Shown: positions 1-7,598, counted from the first letter of the stretch. The stretch: DNA of 37,592 nt from Methylobacterium sp. (GCF_028290105.1 NZ_JAQGKL010000078.1:1-37592); one strand, 5' to 3'. A program made the numbers and translations. The notes: generated from the letters alone by a model not told the origin.

Positions 1-1
1 C

Positions 2-358
2 GCCTTCGTGAACGCGGATTGGACGGCCGGCCTGTCGGGCACCTTCGACCTCGTCGTCTCGAACCCGCCCTACATCCCGAGCGAGACCATCACCGGCCTG
101 TCCATCGAAGTCCGCGACCACGACCCCGCCGCCGCACTCGACGGCGGGTCCGACGGGCTCGACGCGTATCGCCACATACTACGCAGTCTGACGACGGGAG
201 CCGTCCGGCTCGCGGCGGGTGGGGTGCTGGCGTTCGAGGTCGGGTACGACCAAGCTGAAGCAGTGAGCGAGCTGGGACGGGATGCCGGGTTCGGGCGCGG
301 CGCGATCTCCCGCGACCTCGCCGGGCACGCGCGCGTCGTCCGTTTTCCGGCGCCGTGA
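2..358 (+). CDS. prmC: Peptide chain release factor N5-glutamine methyltransferase PrmC (HemK), C-terminal part
   Basis: PrmC uses S-adenosylmethionine to methylate the glutamine of the GGQ motif in release factors RF1 and RF2 in the cytoplasm. The frame is open from the window edge, so the N-terminal domain and the SAM-binding loop lie outside. What remains carries the diagnostic catalytic motif NPPY within VVSNPPYIP, then the usual downstream pattern of a conserved EVRDHDP-like stretch, DGGxDGLDAYR, and a C-terminal beta strand with LAFEVGYDQ. These are standard for the family, and the 119 visible residues fit the last part of a protein of about 290 residues. The GTG at base 8 is internal, not a start. 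The next gene on this strand, a DUF4167 protein, is a common neighbour of prmC in Hyphomicrobiales, as I recall. Confidence 0.93.
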   Translation, partial: AFVNADWTAGLSGTFDLVVSNPPYIPSETITGLSIEVRDHDPAAALDGGSDGLDAYRHILRSLTTGAVRLAAGGVLAFEVGYDQAEAVSELGRDAGFGRGAISRDLAGHARVVRFPAP

Positions 359-802
359 GGGCTGCCTTCGCGGTTGAATCGGCCAACATTTGGAAAAAAC
401 CCGCATCCGCAACCGGGAGTCGTGCAGAAAAAGCTTGTTGCCGTATCCGCGAGCCGCTAGTCTCAGGGTTAGATCGCGAACGGTCCATCACGATGGTCTG
501 CGGTAAGACGGGTTGCGGCTTTGCTCCGTGACGCTCTTAGACGGTCTCCCCACGATCAAGCGGCGCGCGCGGGACGAAGCGCAGGAGCTTGGTCAACTTC
601 GAGCCCGAAAACCGAAGGACGGCTGGACGCTCAGCGTGCGCCTCGGCGAAGGGACAGACGGCAAGCACGGCGAAGCGATCACGGATAAACCGGACCCGGA
701 TCACGCGGCGCCACCGACGAGCCAGATCAGGGCGCCGTCGACATCGCCTGGAACCGCCGCATCAGCAGACGCTCCGAGATGAACGAGGGTCAATCGAGAC
801 CG
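359..802. other. 444-base intergenic region between prmC and the DUF4167 gene
   Basis: No convincing gene is seen here. One plus-strand frame stays open for 89 codons (513-782), but its start has no ribosome binding site and its product is a low-complexity charged sequence with no recognisable motif. An A-rich patch around 390-450 is unusual for this GC-rich DNA and could mark the promoter of the downstream gene. I cannot assign -35 and -10 boxes with confidence. Confidence 0.4.
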
Positions 803-2110
803 ATGAGACCAAACCAGAATAGACGGATGCGCGGTCGTAACCGCCCCAAAGGTCCCAATCCGCTCACGCGTTCCTACGAATCCAACGGACCGGACGTCAA
901 GATTCGCGGGACTGCCCAGCACATCGCGGACAAGTACGCCCAGCTCGCGCGCGACGCGCAGGCCAGCGGTGACCCGGTGGCGGCCGAGAACTACTTCCAG
1001 CACGGCGAGCATTATTTCCGGATCATCTCCGGCGCCCAGGAGCAGGCCCGCCAGCAGGTCGGCGGCTACGCGCGCGGCTTCGACGACGGAGACGACGACG
1101 GCGAGGACGACGGCCAGGGCGCGCCGCAGGGCTACGCCGCCTCCAGCTACGGCGCGAACGGCTACAACGACGATTACACCGATCCGGGCCAGCAGCCCCA
1201 GCCGCAAGCCTACGAAGGGCGGCAGGACTCGCGGCAAGAGTCACGGCAGGAGCCCCGCCAGGAATCCCGCCAGGATACGCGGCCGCAGGACACCCGGCCG
1301 GACAACGGCCAGGACGGCAACCGCCCGAACCGCCGCGATCGCTTTGCCAATCGCAACGATCGGCCGCAGCGCTTCGAAGGCCAGCGCGACGGCAACCGGC
1401 AGGATTCGAACCGGCAGGACGGCAATCGGCCGGACTACATCCGCCGCGACGATTTTAATCGCCAGGACGGCAATCGGCAGGACGCTACCCGTCAAGACGC
1501 GAACCGCCAGGACTTCAACCGGAACGACGCGCCGCGCCAGGATTACGGACGGCAGGACTACAACCGGGCCGACAACGCGCGTCAGGAACAGCCTCGTCAG
1601 GATCAGCAGCCGCGCCAGGATTTCGTGCGGCCGAATCCGGTGCGGAACGATGTTCCGCGCTACGGCAACGGTCGCGGCGATGCGCCGGTGAACGAGCCGG
1701 TCCGTCCGGATGCGGCGGGCCTGGAGGCGAGCCGTCAGGAGCAGCCGCGCCAGGATCAGCCACGCCAGGATCAGCCACGCCAGGAGCAGCCGCGTCAGGA
1801 CTACCAGCGCCCGGCCCGCACCAACGACGCCCCACCCCGCAGCCGCCGCCGCCGTGACGAGCCGGATGCACGCGGTGCCGAGGACGTCGCCGCGCTCCCG
1901 GCCTTCCTGATGACGCCCCCCCGCCCGATCGCCTCGGTGGAGCCCCTGCCCGCCCCCGAGCCGGTCGCGGCCCGGGCCGCCCCCTCAGACGACGAGGCCG
2001 CGCCACTGGCGCCCAAGCCCCGCCGCCGCCGCCGCGCCCGGTTCGAGGGTTCGGATGGTGCCGAGGGGAACGACGGCGCCGCTAGCGACGTGCCGTCGGT
2101 CACCGAATAA
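803..2110 (+). CDS. DUF4167 domain protein with long Arg/Gln/Asp-rich repeat tail
   Basis: The first 90 residues or so match the alphaproteobacterial DUF4167 family: MRPNQNRRMRGRNRPKGPNP, then LTRSYESNGPDVKIRGTA, then a helical stretch with KYAQLARDAQASGDPVAAENY and HYFRI. The remainder, to residue 435, is predicted to be disordered. It is dominated by R-Q-D/E units, first as a four-residue repeat and later as a five-residue repeat, and ends with runs of arginine. A basic, RG/RQ-rich tail suggests nucleic-acid binding, but no function is established to my knowledge. I chose the ATG at 803 because the family normally begins at this methionine and GAGGG lies about 13 bases upstream. An in-frame ATG at 779 would add eight residues. 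A strong terminator follows the stop codon. Confidence 0.88.
   Translation: MRPNQNRRMRGRNRPKGPNPLTRSYESNGPDVKIRGTAQHIADKYAQLARDAQASGDPVAAENYFQHGEHYFRIISGAQEQARQQVGGYARGFDDGDDDGEDDGQGAPQGYAASSYGANGYNDDYTDPGQQPQPQAYEGRQDSRQESRQEPRQESRQDTRPQDTRPDNGQDGNRPNRRDRFANRNDRPQRFEGQRDGNRQDSNRQDGNRPDYIRRDDFNRQDGNRQDATRQDANRQDFNRNDAPRQDYGRQDYNRADNARQEQPRQDQQPRQDFVRPNPVRNDVPRYGNGRGDAPVNEPVRPDAAGLEASRQEQPRQDQPRQDQPRQEQPRQDYQRPARTNDAPPRSRRRRDEPDARGAEDVAALPAFLMTPPRPIASVEPLPAPEPVAARAAPSDDEAAPLAPKPRRRRRARFEGSDGAEGNDGAASDVPSVTE
1220..1279 (+). repeat. Five 12-base tandem units encoding R-Q-(D/E)-x
   Basis: Inside the DUF4167 gene, five consecutive 12-base units encode RQDS, RQES, RQEP, RQES and RQDT. Third positions vary between CGG/CGC and CAG/CAA, so the repeat is conserved more at the protein than at the DNA level. 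This suggests an older expansion kept by selection for the peptide pattern. Confidence 0.8.
1736..1795 (+). repeat. Four 15-base tandem units encoding Q-(D/E)-Q-P-R
   Basis: Four head-to-tail 15-base units lie in the DUF4167 gene. The two central copies (1751-1765 and 1766-1780) are identical at the DNA level, CAGGATCAGCCACGC, and the flanking copies differ at two or three positions. They encode QEQPR, QDQPR, QDQPR and QEQPR. The identity suggests recent slippage, so copy number may vary between strains without shifting the frame. Confidence 0.85.
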
Positions 2111-2133
2111 GCGTTTCGCACGCCGCGAACGTT

Positions 2134-2167
2134 CGAAAAGCCGTCCCCATCCGGGGGCGGCTTTTCG
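2134..2167. terminator. Bidirectional intrinsic terminator
   Basis: A perfect 10-base inverted repeat (2134-2143 with 2158-2167) extends inward by four C-G pairs and one U-G pair, closing a four-base loop at 2149-2152. The outer stem carries an AAAA tract on the left arm and TTTT on the right, so it can act on both strands. It lies between the stop of the DUF4167 gene (plus) and the stop of the convergent methyltransferase-like gene (minus). Confidence 0.85.
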
Positions 2168-2170
2168 CGT

Positions 2171-2908
2171 TCAGCGCCCGCGCCAATCGAGGAAGGCCGC
2201 GACGCGGTGGCGCTGACGCCGGTCGCGCGCCGCCTCGCCGAAGGGGGCGAGCTCCCAGGTCCATGTGCGGTCGGGGCTCCCCAAGCGGACCCCGTGCAGC
2301 AGGTCGAGCCGGTCTGTGATCCGCCCCGCGCGGTCCTCCTCCACCTGCTCCAGGTCGGTGAGGAGGCAGACCCGGGCGGCGAGGCGCGCGAGGCCGTCGC
2401 AATGCGCCGCGACGATGCGGCGGCCAAGGTCGGGGGGCACCGCGCCCCTCCGGTCGAGGGGCAGGATCGGCAGTTGCGACAGCGCGTTCGCCGAGACCAC
2501 GAAATCCACGTCCGCGCCGCCGCACAGGGCCGCCAGGGGGTCGCCGCCGTCGAGCAGTCCCGTGAGATCGGCGGTGACGAGCCGGACGTTCGGAAAGGCC
2601 CTCGCCTGCCGGCGGGCCGGCCAGAGATGCACCGCATCGACGAGGTGAACGGCCGCGAAGCGCTCCGCCAGATGCGCGAGGGGCACGTCCTGCAGGAGGC
2701 CCGAACCGAGCACGATCGCGGTCCGGCGGCTGGGCAGCGCGGCGCAGGCCGCGATCACGGCGGCGCGCGATCGGTCGAGGTGTTCGGCCCAGGCGGCGCG
2801 GCAGCGCCGAGAGCGCGAGAGCAGCATTACGCTCTCGCGGAGATACCCGCGCCGCCGATGGGCGAACGGGACCGGCGTCGCCAGCAGGTGCAGCAGCTCG
2901 ATGAGCAT
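2171..2908 (-). CDS. Uncharacterised protein with SAM-methyltransferase-like Rossmann core
   Basis: This 245-residue cytoplasmic protein has no signal peptide or membrane segment. Residues about 60-100 contain a hydrophobic strand followed by a glycine turn (TAIVLGSGLLQDVPL), a helix, and a second strand ending in an acidic residue (AVHLVDAVHLW). Later come VRLVTADLTG and VDFVVSANALSQLP. This order resembles motifs I to IV of class I SAM-dependent methyltransferases, with LVD in the place of the ribose-binding acid. The substrate is unknown. The gene starts with ATG and diverges from the pmp3-like gene, and its 3' end faces the bidirectional terminator. The call is inferred from fold pattern only. 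Confidence 0.65.
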   Translation of the reverse strand: MLIELLHLLATPVPFAHRRRGYLRESVMLLSRSRRCRAAWAEHLDRSRAAVIAACAALPSRRTAIVLGSGLLQDVPLAHLAERFAAVHLVDAVHLWPARRQARAFPNVRLVTADLTGLLDGGDPLAALCGGADVDFVVSANALSQLPILPLDRRGAVPPDLGRRIVAAHCDGLARLAARVCLLTDLEQVEEDRAGRITDRLDLLHGVRLGSPDRTWTWELAPFGEAARDRRQRHRVAAFLDWRGR

Positions 2909-2938
2909 CAGGCCGTCCGTTCAAAAACCGCGTGATCG

Positions 2939-2963
2939 GGAACCCGGAGGCGTGCCTGCCGTT
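2939..2963 (+). promoter_or_regulatory. Candidate EcfG (general stress sigma factor) promoter
   Basis: GGAAC at 2939-2943 is followed by exactly 16 bases and then CGTT at 2960-2963. This matches the alphaproteobacterial EcfG consensus GGAAC-N16/17-CGTT, which is controlled by the PhyR-NepR partner switch and was first worked out in Methylobacterium. It lies 54 bases upstream of the start of the small Pmp3/YqaE-type gene, a sensible distance for a short leader. No other intergenic region that I scanned in this window matches both boxes at this spacing. Confidence 0.68.
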
Positions 2964-3017
2964 GCGCTGGGGTCTTCGCCGACGCGCATCCGCGCGCGCA
3001 ACCCTTCCGGAGCGACC

Positions 3018-3182
3018 GTGTCGAACCTCGTCCGTATCCTACTCGCGATCTTTCTGCCTCCGGTCGCGGTCCTCATGACCAACGGAATCGGCCTGCAATT
3101 CTTCCTCAACATCCTGCTGACGATCTTCTTCGTCCTGCCCGGCACCATCCACGCTCTCTGGCTGGTGCTGCGCGAGCGCTGA
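3018..3182 (+). CDS. Pmp3/YqaE family small hydrophobic membrane protein
   Basis: This 54-residue protein consists almost entirely of two membrane segments. LVRILLAIFLPPVAVLMTNG is the first helix with the conserved double proline typical of the Pmp3/YqaE/Esi3 family. FFLNILLTIFFVLPGTIHAL is the second helix, with the family's LPG-xI-HA signature. Members are plasma-membrane proteins associated with salt, cold and membrane-potential stress. I chose GTG at 3018 because the family begins right at the first helix and GGAG lies five bases upstream. A longer frame opens at 2901, but its extra residues are not family-like and would include the promoter. The EcfG-type promoter just upstream agrees with a stress role. 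Confidence 0.88.
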   Translation: MSNLVRILLAIFLPPVAVLMTNGIGLQFFLNILLTIFFVLPGTIHALWLVLRER

Positions 3183-3227
3183 GACGATAATGGCCTTCGA
3201 CGCCGACGAAGCGCGGACGGCGGAGGC

Positions 3228-3242
3228 ATGAGCATCGCATGA
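3228..3242 (+). CDS. Four-codon mini-ORF coupled to the sulfite-oxidase-like gene
   Basis: ATG at 3228 follows GGAGG (3222-3226) at about one base, and encodes M-S-I-A before a TGA at 3240-3242. That TGA overlaps the ATG of the next gene at 3239 as ATGA. The two starts share the direct repeat ATGAGCA, 11 bases apart. It may be a leader that couples translation, or just debris from a small duplication at the start codon. No protein evidence is possible at this size. Confidence 0.3.
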   Translation: MSIA

Positions 3243-3844
3243 GCACACGCGGATTCACGGGCCGGAAGCCGCCGGAGGCGACGCGCGAGCGTCTGCCGCC
3301 GGGACAATACCTGACCGAAGACTTTCCCGTGCTGCAGATCGGCCCGAACCCCCGGATCGACCTCGCGACCTGGGCTTTCACCCTGCGCGAGGGCGCCAAG
3401 CCCCTGAAGACCTGGACCTGGGAAGCGTTCAACGCCCTGCCGCGCACGCGCTGGGGCGGGGACATTCACTGCGTGACCAAGTGGTCGAAGTTCGACACGG
3501 CTTGGGAAGGCGTGAGCTTCGACGCGCTGCTCGCGGATGCGGGCGTGGCCGCGCCCACCGAATTCCTGCTCGCCGAGGGCTACGACGACTACTCCACCAA
3601 CGTCCCCGTGGCGGATGTCGCCGGGGGCAAGGGCATGGTGGCGACACATTACGACGGCGCGCCCATCCCCCTCGACCACGGCGGCCCGGCCCGGCTCCTC
3701 GTACCGCACCTGTACTTCTGGAAGAGCGCCAAGTGGGTGAAGGGTCTGCGCTTCACCAAGCGCGACGAGGGCGGTTTCTGGGAGATGCGCGGGTACCACA
3801 TGTACGGCGATCCCTGGCGCGAGCAGCGCTTCACCGGTGATTGA
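3239..3844 (+). CDS. Sulfite oxidase-like molybdopterin oxidoreductase
   Basis: This 201-residue protein of the oxidoreductase molybdopterin-binding family is close to the YuiH-like 'sulfite oxidase-like' group. It lacks the C-terminal dimerisation domain of true sulfite oxidases. Cys78, in GDIHCVTKWSKFDT, is at the position of the molybdenum-ligating cysteine. The later segments GYDDYSTNVP, HGGPARLLVPHLYFWKSAKWVKGL and FWEMRGYHMYGDPWREQRF follow the family pattern. No Tat or Sec signal is visible, so it should be cytoplasmic, unlike MsrP. It overlaps the next gene, a flavin reductase, by eight bases, which suggests that reductase supplies electrons. The substrate is unknown. GGAGG lies 12 bases upstream of the chosen ATG, with a mini-ORF in between. 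Confidence 0.88.
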   Translation: MSTRGFTGRKPPEATRERLPPGQYLTEDFPVLQIGPNPRIDLATWAFTLREGAKPLKTWTWEAFNALPRTRWGGDIHCVTKWSKFDTAWEGVSFDALLADAGVAAPTEFLLAEGYDDYSTNVPVADVAGGKGMVATHYDGAPIPLDHGGPARLLVPHLYFWKSAKWVKGLRFTKRDEGGFWEMRGYHMYGDPWREQRFTGD

Positions 3845-4559
3845 TCCGGCCGCGCGCCCCCTCGTCTGGCAGAACGCCACGCTCACGGCCATCCGGCCGG
3901 TGACGACGCGGGTGAAGAGCTACCGCTTCCAGGTCGGCTTCGACCGGCCGGCGCTGGCCGGCCAGCATGTCGACCTGCGACTCACCGCGCCGGATGGCTA
4001 TCAAGCCCAGCGCAGCTACTCCATCGCCTCGGCGCCGGATGGCGACGGCACCGTCGAGTTGATGATCGAGAGCTTGCCCGACGGCGAGGTCTCGGGCTTC
4101 TTCGATGCGGTGGCGGCGGTCGGCGACACCATCGAGCTGCGCGGGCCGATCGGCGGCGCCTTCGTGTGGCGCCCGGAGGATGGCGGCCCCCTGCTCCTGG
4201 CCGGCGGCGGCTCGGGCGTGGTGCCCCTCCTGTCGATGCTGCGCCACCGCGCCGTGGCGGCGCCGGAGGTCCCCGCCCTCCTTCTCTACTCTGTGCGCGA
4301 TGCGACCGAGGTCATCGCCGCACAGGAACTCGCCGCGCGCGCACGGGACGAAGCGAACTTTCAGCTCATGCTGAACCTGACCCGCGCCGGCGGGCGGCGG
4401 ATCGACGCCGCGATGGTGGACGAGGCTCTGGACCGCCTCGGGCCGCCTCGCCACGCCTATCTGTGCGGCGGCAATCCCTTCGTCGGGACGGTGGCGGACC
4501 TGCTCCTCGATGCGGGGATCGATCCGGTTCGCATCCACACCGAGCGCTTCGGCGGTTGA
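3837..4559 (+). CDS. Ferredoxin--NAD(P)H reductase-type flavoprotein
   Basis: This 240-residue FAD/NAD(P)-binding oxidoreductase starts with GTG inside the end of the preceding gene (eight-base overlap). An N-terminal beta-barrel domain carries the FAD signature RSYSIAS (about residue 60). The nucleotide-binding domain begins with the glycine motif LLLAGGGSGVVPLLSML and ends with YLCGGNPFVGTVADLL and HTERFGG. There is no plant-type 2Fe-2S domain, so electrons must pass directly to a partner. The tight overlap with the sulfite-oxidase-like gene makes that protein the obvious partner. The pair could be a cytoplasmic counterpart of two-part molybdenum reductases, but this is inference from the arrangement. 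Confidence 0.88.
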   Translation: MIDPAARPLVWQNATLTAIRPVTTRVKSYRFQVGFDRPALAGQHVDLRLTAPDGYQAQRSYSIASAPDGDGTVELMIESLPDGEVSGFFDAVAAVGDTIELRGPIGGAFVWRPEDGGPLLLAGGGSGVVPLLSMLRHRAVAAPEVPALLLYSVRDATEVIAAQELAARARDEANFQLMLNLTRAGGRRIDAAMVDEALDRLGPPRHAYLCGGNPFVGTVADLLLDAGIDPVRIHTERFGG

Positions 4560-4623
4560 GCGGTCGCTTGCCGCGTCATCGGCCCGTGCCTCGCTGGTTC
4601 GGGCAAGCGGAGAGGGAGGCCCC

Positions 4624-5049
4624 ATGACATCGGAGTCCAACCAGCGGACCGGACAGTGCCATTGCGGCGGTGTCCGGTTCCGGGCGACGCTCAGCGACGG
4701 GTTCGAGACGCTGCGCCGCTGCACCTGCACCTATTGCCGGATGCGCGGGGCCGTCGTCGTCTCGGCGGAGGCGGGCGGCGTCGAGGTCCTGCAAGGCGCG
4801 GAGCTGCTGACCAGCTATCGCTTCAACACCGGCGTGGCACAGCACTTCTTCTGCGCGCGCTGCGGGATCTACACCCACCACCAGCGCCGCTCCAACGCGA
4901 CTCAGTACGGCGTGAACGTCGCCTGCCTCGACGGGCTCAGCCCGTTCGACTTCGCCGAGGTGCCAGTCTTCGACGGCGTGAACCATCCGAGCGACACCGG
5001 TGGGGCGACCCGCCGAGCCGGCACGTTGCGCTTCGTCGCCGAACCCTAG
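4624..5049 (+). CDS. GFA family (CENP-V/GFA domain) zinc protein
   Basis: This 141-residue protein has the zinc-binding cysteine pattern of the GFA family (named after glutathione-dependent formaldehyde-activating enzyme). GQCHCGGVRF gives the first pair, CTCTYCRM the second group, and FFCARCGIYTHH the third. Bacterial members are mostly of unknown substrate, and the original claim of enzymatic formaldehyde-glutathione condensation is disputed. In a methylotroph the link with formaldehyde is tempting but unproven. The ATG at 4624 follows GGGAGG (4614-4619) at ideal spacing. A longer frame from 4510 overlaps the reductase and lacks a binding site. Confidence 0.88.
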   Translation: MTSESNQRTGQCHCGGVRFRATLSDGFETLRRCTCTYCRMRGAVVVSAEAGGVEVLQGAELLTSYRFNTGVAQHFFCARCGIYTHHQRRSNATQYGVNVACLDGLSPFDFAEVPVFDGVNHPSDTGGATRRAGTLRFVAEP

Positions 5050-5062
5050 GCCGGCGCCGTCT

Positions 5063-6157
5063 TCAGGTCCCCTGCCCGACCAGGCGATCCGCGACCTCCT
5101 CGGCCAGCGAAAGGCTCGACGTCAGCCCCGGGCTCTCGATGCCGTAGAGGTTGAGCAGGCCGGCGAACCCATGCTCGGCCGGGCCGTCGATGCGAAAATC
5201 GGCGGCGGGCTCGCCAGGGCCGGTCAGCTTCGGCCGGATGCCGGCGTAATCCGGGGTCAGTGCCCCGTCGGGCAGGCCGGGCCAGTAGCGGCGGATCGCG
5301 CCGGCGAAGGCCTCGGCGCGTGCCGGATCGACGCGGTAGTCCACATCGTCGACCCATTCGACGTCGGGCCCGAAGCGCATGCGTCCGGCGAGATCGAGGG
5401 TGAGGTGGATGCCGAGCCCGCCTTCCACGGGGGCCGGGTAGATCAGGCGCGAGAAGGCGGGACGCCCGACGCAGCCGAAATAGCTGCCCTTGGCCAGGAC
5501 CTGGCGCGGGATGCGCGCGGCGGGATACCCCTCGATCGTGGTGCTGAGCGCCTGCGCCCCGAGCCCGGCGGCGTTGACCACGGCGTCGAAGGGCAGCGTA
5601 TCGCCATTCACAATGACCTGCCATCCGGCACTCCCGCGCGTGATGCCTGCCACGCGCGCCTCGAAGGCGATGGCGCCGCCGGCATCTTCCAGGTCACCCT
5701 GGAGCGCCAGCATCAAAGCGTGGCTGTCGACGATGCCGGTTCCGGGCGCATGGAGCGCGGCGACGCAGGTGAGATTGGGCTCCAGCGCCCTCGCCTCGGC
5801 GGAATCGAGGAGCGCGAGGCCCGGCACGCCGTTGGCCTCGCCGCGCGCCGCGATGCCGGCGATGGCGGCGCGCTCCGAACCGTCGGTGGCGACGATCAGC
5901 TTGCCGCAGCGCCGGTGGGGCACGCCGTGGCTCTCGCAGAAGGCGTAGAGCATCGCCGCCCCGGCGACGCAGTGCCGGGCGCGCAGCGAGCCGGTGGGGT
6001 AATACATGCCACCGTGGATCACCTCGGAATTGCGCGCCGAGACGCCCGTCCCGATCGCGTCCTCCGCCTCGGCCACGACCACCGCATGGCCGCGCCGCGC
6101 GAGCGCGCGGGCCACGGCGAGACCGACGATTCCGGCACCGACGATGAGGATGTCCAT
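5063..6157 (-). CDS. FAD-dependent oxidoreductase of the L-2-hydroxyglutarate oxidase (LhgO)/DAO type
   Basis: This 364-residue flavoprotein starts with the Rossmann dinucleotide motif [17 protein letters not shown] and an acidic second strand (VVVAEAE). It then carries [24 protein letters not shown], which resembles the LhgO/YgaF group and covers the flavin and substrate site. [13 protein letters not shown] and the C-terminal [18 protein letters not shown] and [21 protein letters not shown] complete the DAO fold. The likely reaction is oxidation of a 2-hydroxy acid such as L-2-hydroxyglutarate, but the substrate is not proven. Its start touches the stop of the upstream antiporter gene (TGATG; a GTG at 6160 is an alternative), so the two are co-transcribed. 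Confidence 0.82.
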   Translation of the reverse strand: MDILIVGAGIVGLAVARALARRGHAVVVAEAEDAIGTGVSARNSEVIHGGMYYPTGSLRARHCVAGAAMLYAFCESHGVPHRRCGKLIVATDGSERAAIAGIAARGEANGVPGLALLDSAEARALEPNLTCVAALHAPGTGIVDSHALMLALQGDLEDAGGAIAFEARVAGITRGSAGWQVIVNGDTLPFDAVVNAAGLGAQALSTTIEGYPAARIPRQVLAKGSYFGCVGRPAFSRLIYPAPVEGGLGIHLTLDLAGRMRFGPDVEWVDDVDYRVDPARAEAFAGAIRRYWPGLPDGALTPDYAGIRPKLTGPGEPAADFRIDGPAEHGFAGLLNLYGIESPGLTSSLSLAEEVADRLVGQGT

Positions 6158-7278
6158 CACGGGCTGAAGATGAGCACGAGATAGACGAAGAACACAACGA
6201 GGTGCACGGCCCCCTCCAGCACCGTGGTGCGCAGGCCCGAGAAGGTCAGGGTGCTCAGGATCAGCGTGACCACGAGGAGCGTCATCTCGGTCGGCGCCAG
6301 GCCGAGCACCACCGTCTGGCCCGAGATCAGGCCGACGGCGAGGATGGCCGGCACGGTGAGGCCGATGGTCGAGGTGGCCGCCCCGAGGCAGAGGTTGATC
6401 GCCCGCTGCAATTCGTTGCGGGCGACCGCCTTGAGGGCGCTGATCCCTTCGGGGGTGAACACGATGGCGGCGATCAGGACGCCACCCAGCGCGGTCGGCG
6501 CGCCGAGCGCCTCGATGCCGTGGTCGAGGACGGAGGCGAGGCTCTTCGAAAGCAGCACGATCGGCAGGATGTTGGCGATGAGCAGCCCGACATGCTTGAG
6601 GATCGCGCCGGGCCGCACGTCGCCCGTGCCGCCACCCCGCGTCTCGGCCGGCACATCGGCATTCGACCGCACCATCTGCCCGCCGTCATGGACGAAGAAG
6701 CTGCTGTGGCGCCCCGTCTGGATCATCAGGAAGATGCCGTAGAGCGCCACCGTGAAGATGGAGAACGCGACCGCCTGGAGGGTCGTCAGCGTGCCGCCGG
6801 TGGTCGAGGTCGTGAAGTTCGGGATGATCAGCGCGATGGTGGCGAGGGGGATGATCACCGACAGGAAGGCGGAGGTGCCCTGGAGATTGTAGGATTGCTG
6901 GTGGTGGCGCAGGCCGCCGATGAGCAGGCCGAGGCCGACGATGCCGTTGAGCACGATCATCAGCACCGCGAACATCGTGTCGCGTCCCAGCGTCGGCACC
7001 GCTTTCGAGGACAGCATCACCGCCGACACCAGGGCCACCTCGATGATCACGATGGCCAGCGTCAGCACCAGGGTGCCGAGCGGCTCGCCCAGCATGTGCG
7101 CAAGTTCCTCAGCCTCGTGCACGACGCCGAAGGCCGCCCACAGGATGACGAGGAACAGCCACAGGAACAGGCCGGTGGCCCAGAGCGGCGAATCGAGGCT
7201 CCCGAGCCAGGACGATCCGTAGACCGAGAAGGCAGCGACGCTGCCCCAGGCCACGACCAGACGTAGGAGAGCCGGCAT
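6157..7278 (-). CDS. chaA: ChaA-like calcium/sodium:proton antiporter
   Basis: This 373-residue inner-membrane protein has about ten to eleven membrane segments arranged as two inverted halves, as in the CaCA superfamily. Each half carries a key acidic cluster: [24 protein letters not shown] in the first and [22 protein letters not shown] in the second. The latter is followed by [16 protein letters not shown]. These are hallmarks of ChaA, which exports Ca2+, Na+ or K+ in exchange for protons. A hydrophilic loop sits midway, near residues 195-225. ATG at 7278 is the first start. The 320-base region upstream is shared with the divergent helicase gene. Ion specificity cannot be read from sequence. 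Confidence 0.87.
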   Translation of the reverse strand: MPALLRLVVAWGSVAAFSVYGSSWLGSLDSPLWATGLFLWLFLVILWAAFGVVHEAEELAHMLGEPLGTLVLTLAIVIIEVALVSAVMLSSKAVPTLGRDTMFAVLMIVLNGIVGLGLLIGGLRHHQQSYNLQGTSAFLSVIIPLATIALIIPNFTTSTTGGTLTTLQAVAFSIFTVALYGIFLMIQTGRHSSFFVHDGGQMVRSNADVPAETRGGGTGDVRPGAILKHVGLLIANILPIVLLSKSLASVLDHGIEALGAPTALGGVLIAAIVFTPEGISALKAVARNELQRAINLCLGAATSTIGLTVPAILAVGLISGQTVVLGLAPTEMTLLVVTLILSTLTFSGLRTTVLEGAVHLVVFFVYLVLIFSP

Positions 7279-7598
7279 CAGTCACCTTGGGTTTTCCGGG
7301 CGGGTTCGAATCTCGCGGAAGGCGCCGTCCCGGTACGCGTTCCGCACGACGCTCAGCCCTAAGTGGCACAGGTTCGGCACGCGTACAGTCTCGATACGCC
7401 ACTTCGCTGTGGGCGCGCATCGTGAACGGGGGGCGCGCATGCGTGCACGGTCATGGCGCTGCGGCGCGGTTACCGCTACAAGCGAGCCCATCCGTAACCG
7501 TTCGAGGGCGGAATCACGTTGTTTGGAAGGGTTTCGCGCTCGGCGCGCTCCTTCCCTGCGGGTTCTTCGCCTGCTTGCCCGCTAAGGCTTTCGTCACA
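7279..7598. other. 320-base divergent region between the antiporter and helicase genes
   Basis: Promoters for both neighbours should lie here. The plus-strand frame of the helicase stays open back to 7287, but the extra residues are not helicase-like. The clearest structure is a perfect 10-base direct repeat (7411-7420 and 7431-7440). A T-arm-like string at 7300-7316 lacks the rest of a tRNA. A long helicase leader with cold-responsive behaviour is possible but not shown. Confidence 0.45.
7411..7440. repeat. Two 10-base direct repeats GGGCGCGCAT, 20 bases apart
   Basis: GGGCGCGCAT occurs at 7411-7420 and again at 7431-7440, so the copies start exactly 20 bases apart, about two helical turns. 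Each is followed by CGTG, with one extra G in the second copy. The second copy also forms the palindrome CGCATGCG (7435-7442). Same-face repeats in a divergent promoter region suggest a binding site for a dimeric or cooperative regulator. Confidence 0.4.

Noticed and set aside
513..782. 89-codon plus-strand frame between prmC and the DUF4167 gene
   Set aside because: No ribosome binding site, no motif and charged low-complexity composition. The chance of such a frame in GC-rich DNA is high.
7300..7316. tRNA T-arm-like string GCGGGTTCGAATCTCGC
   Set aside because: The T stem and loop look right, but no matching acceptor, D arm or anticodon arm exists at the required distances on either side, so it is not a tRNA; it may be chance.
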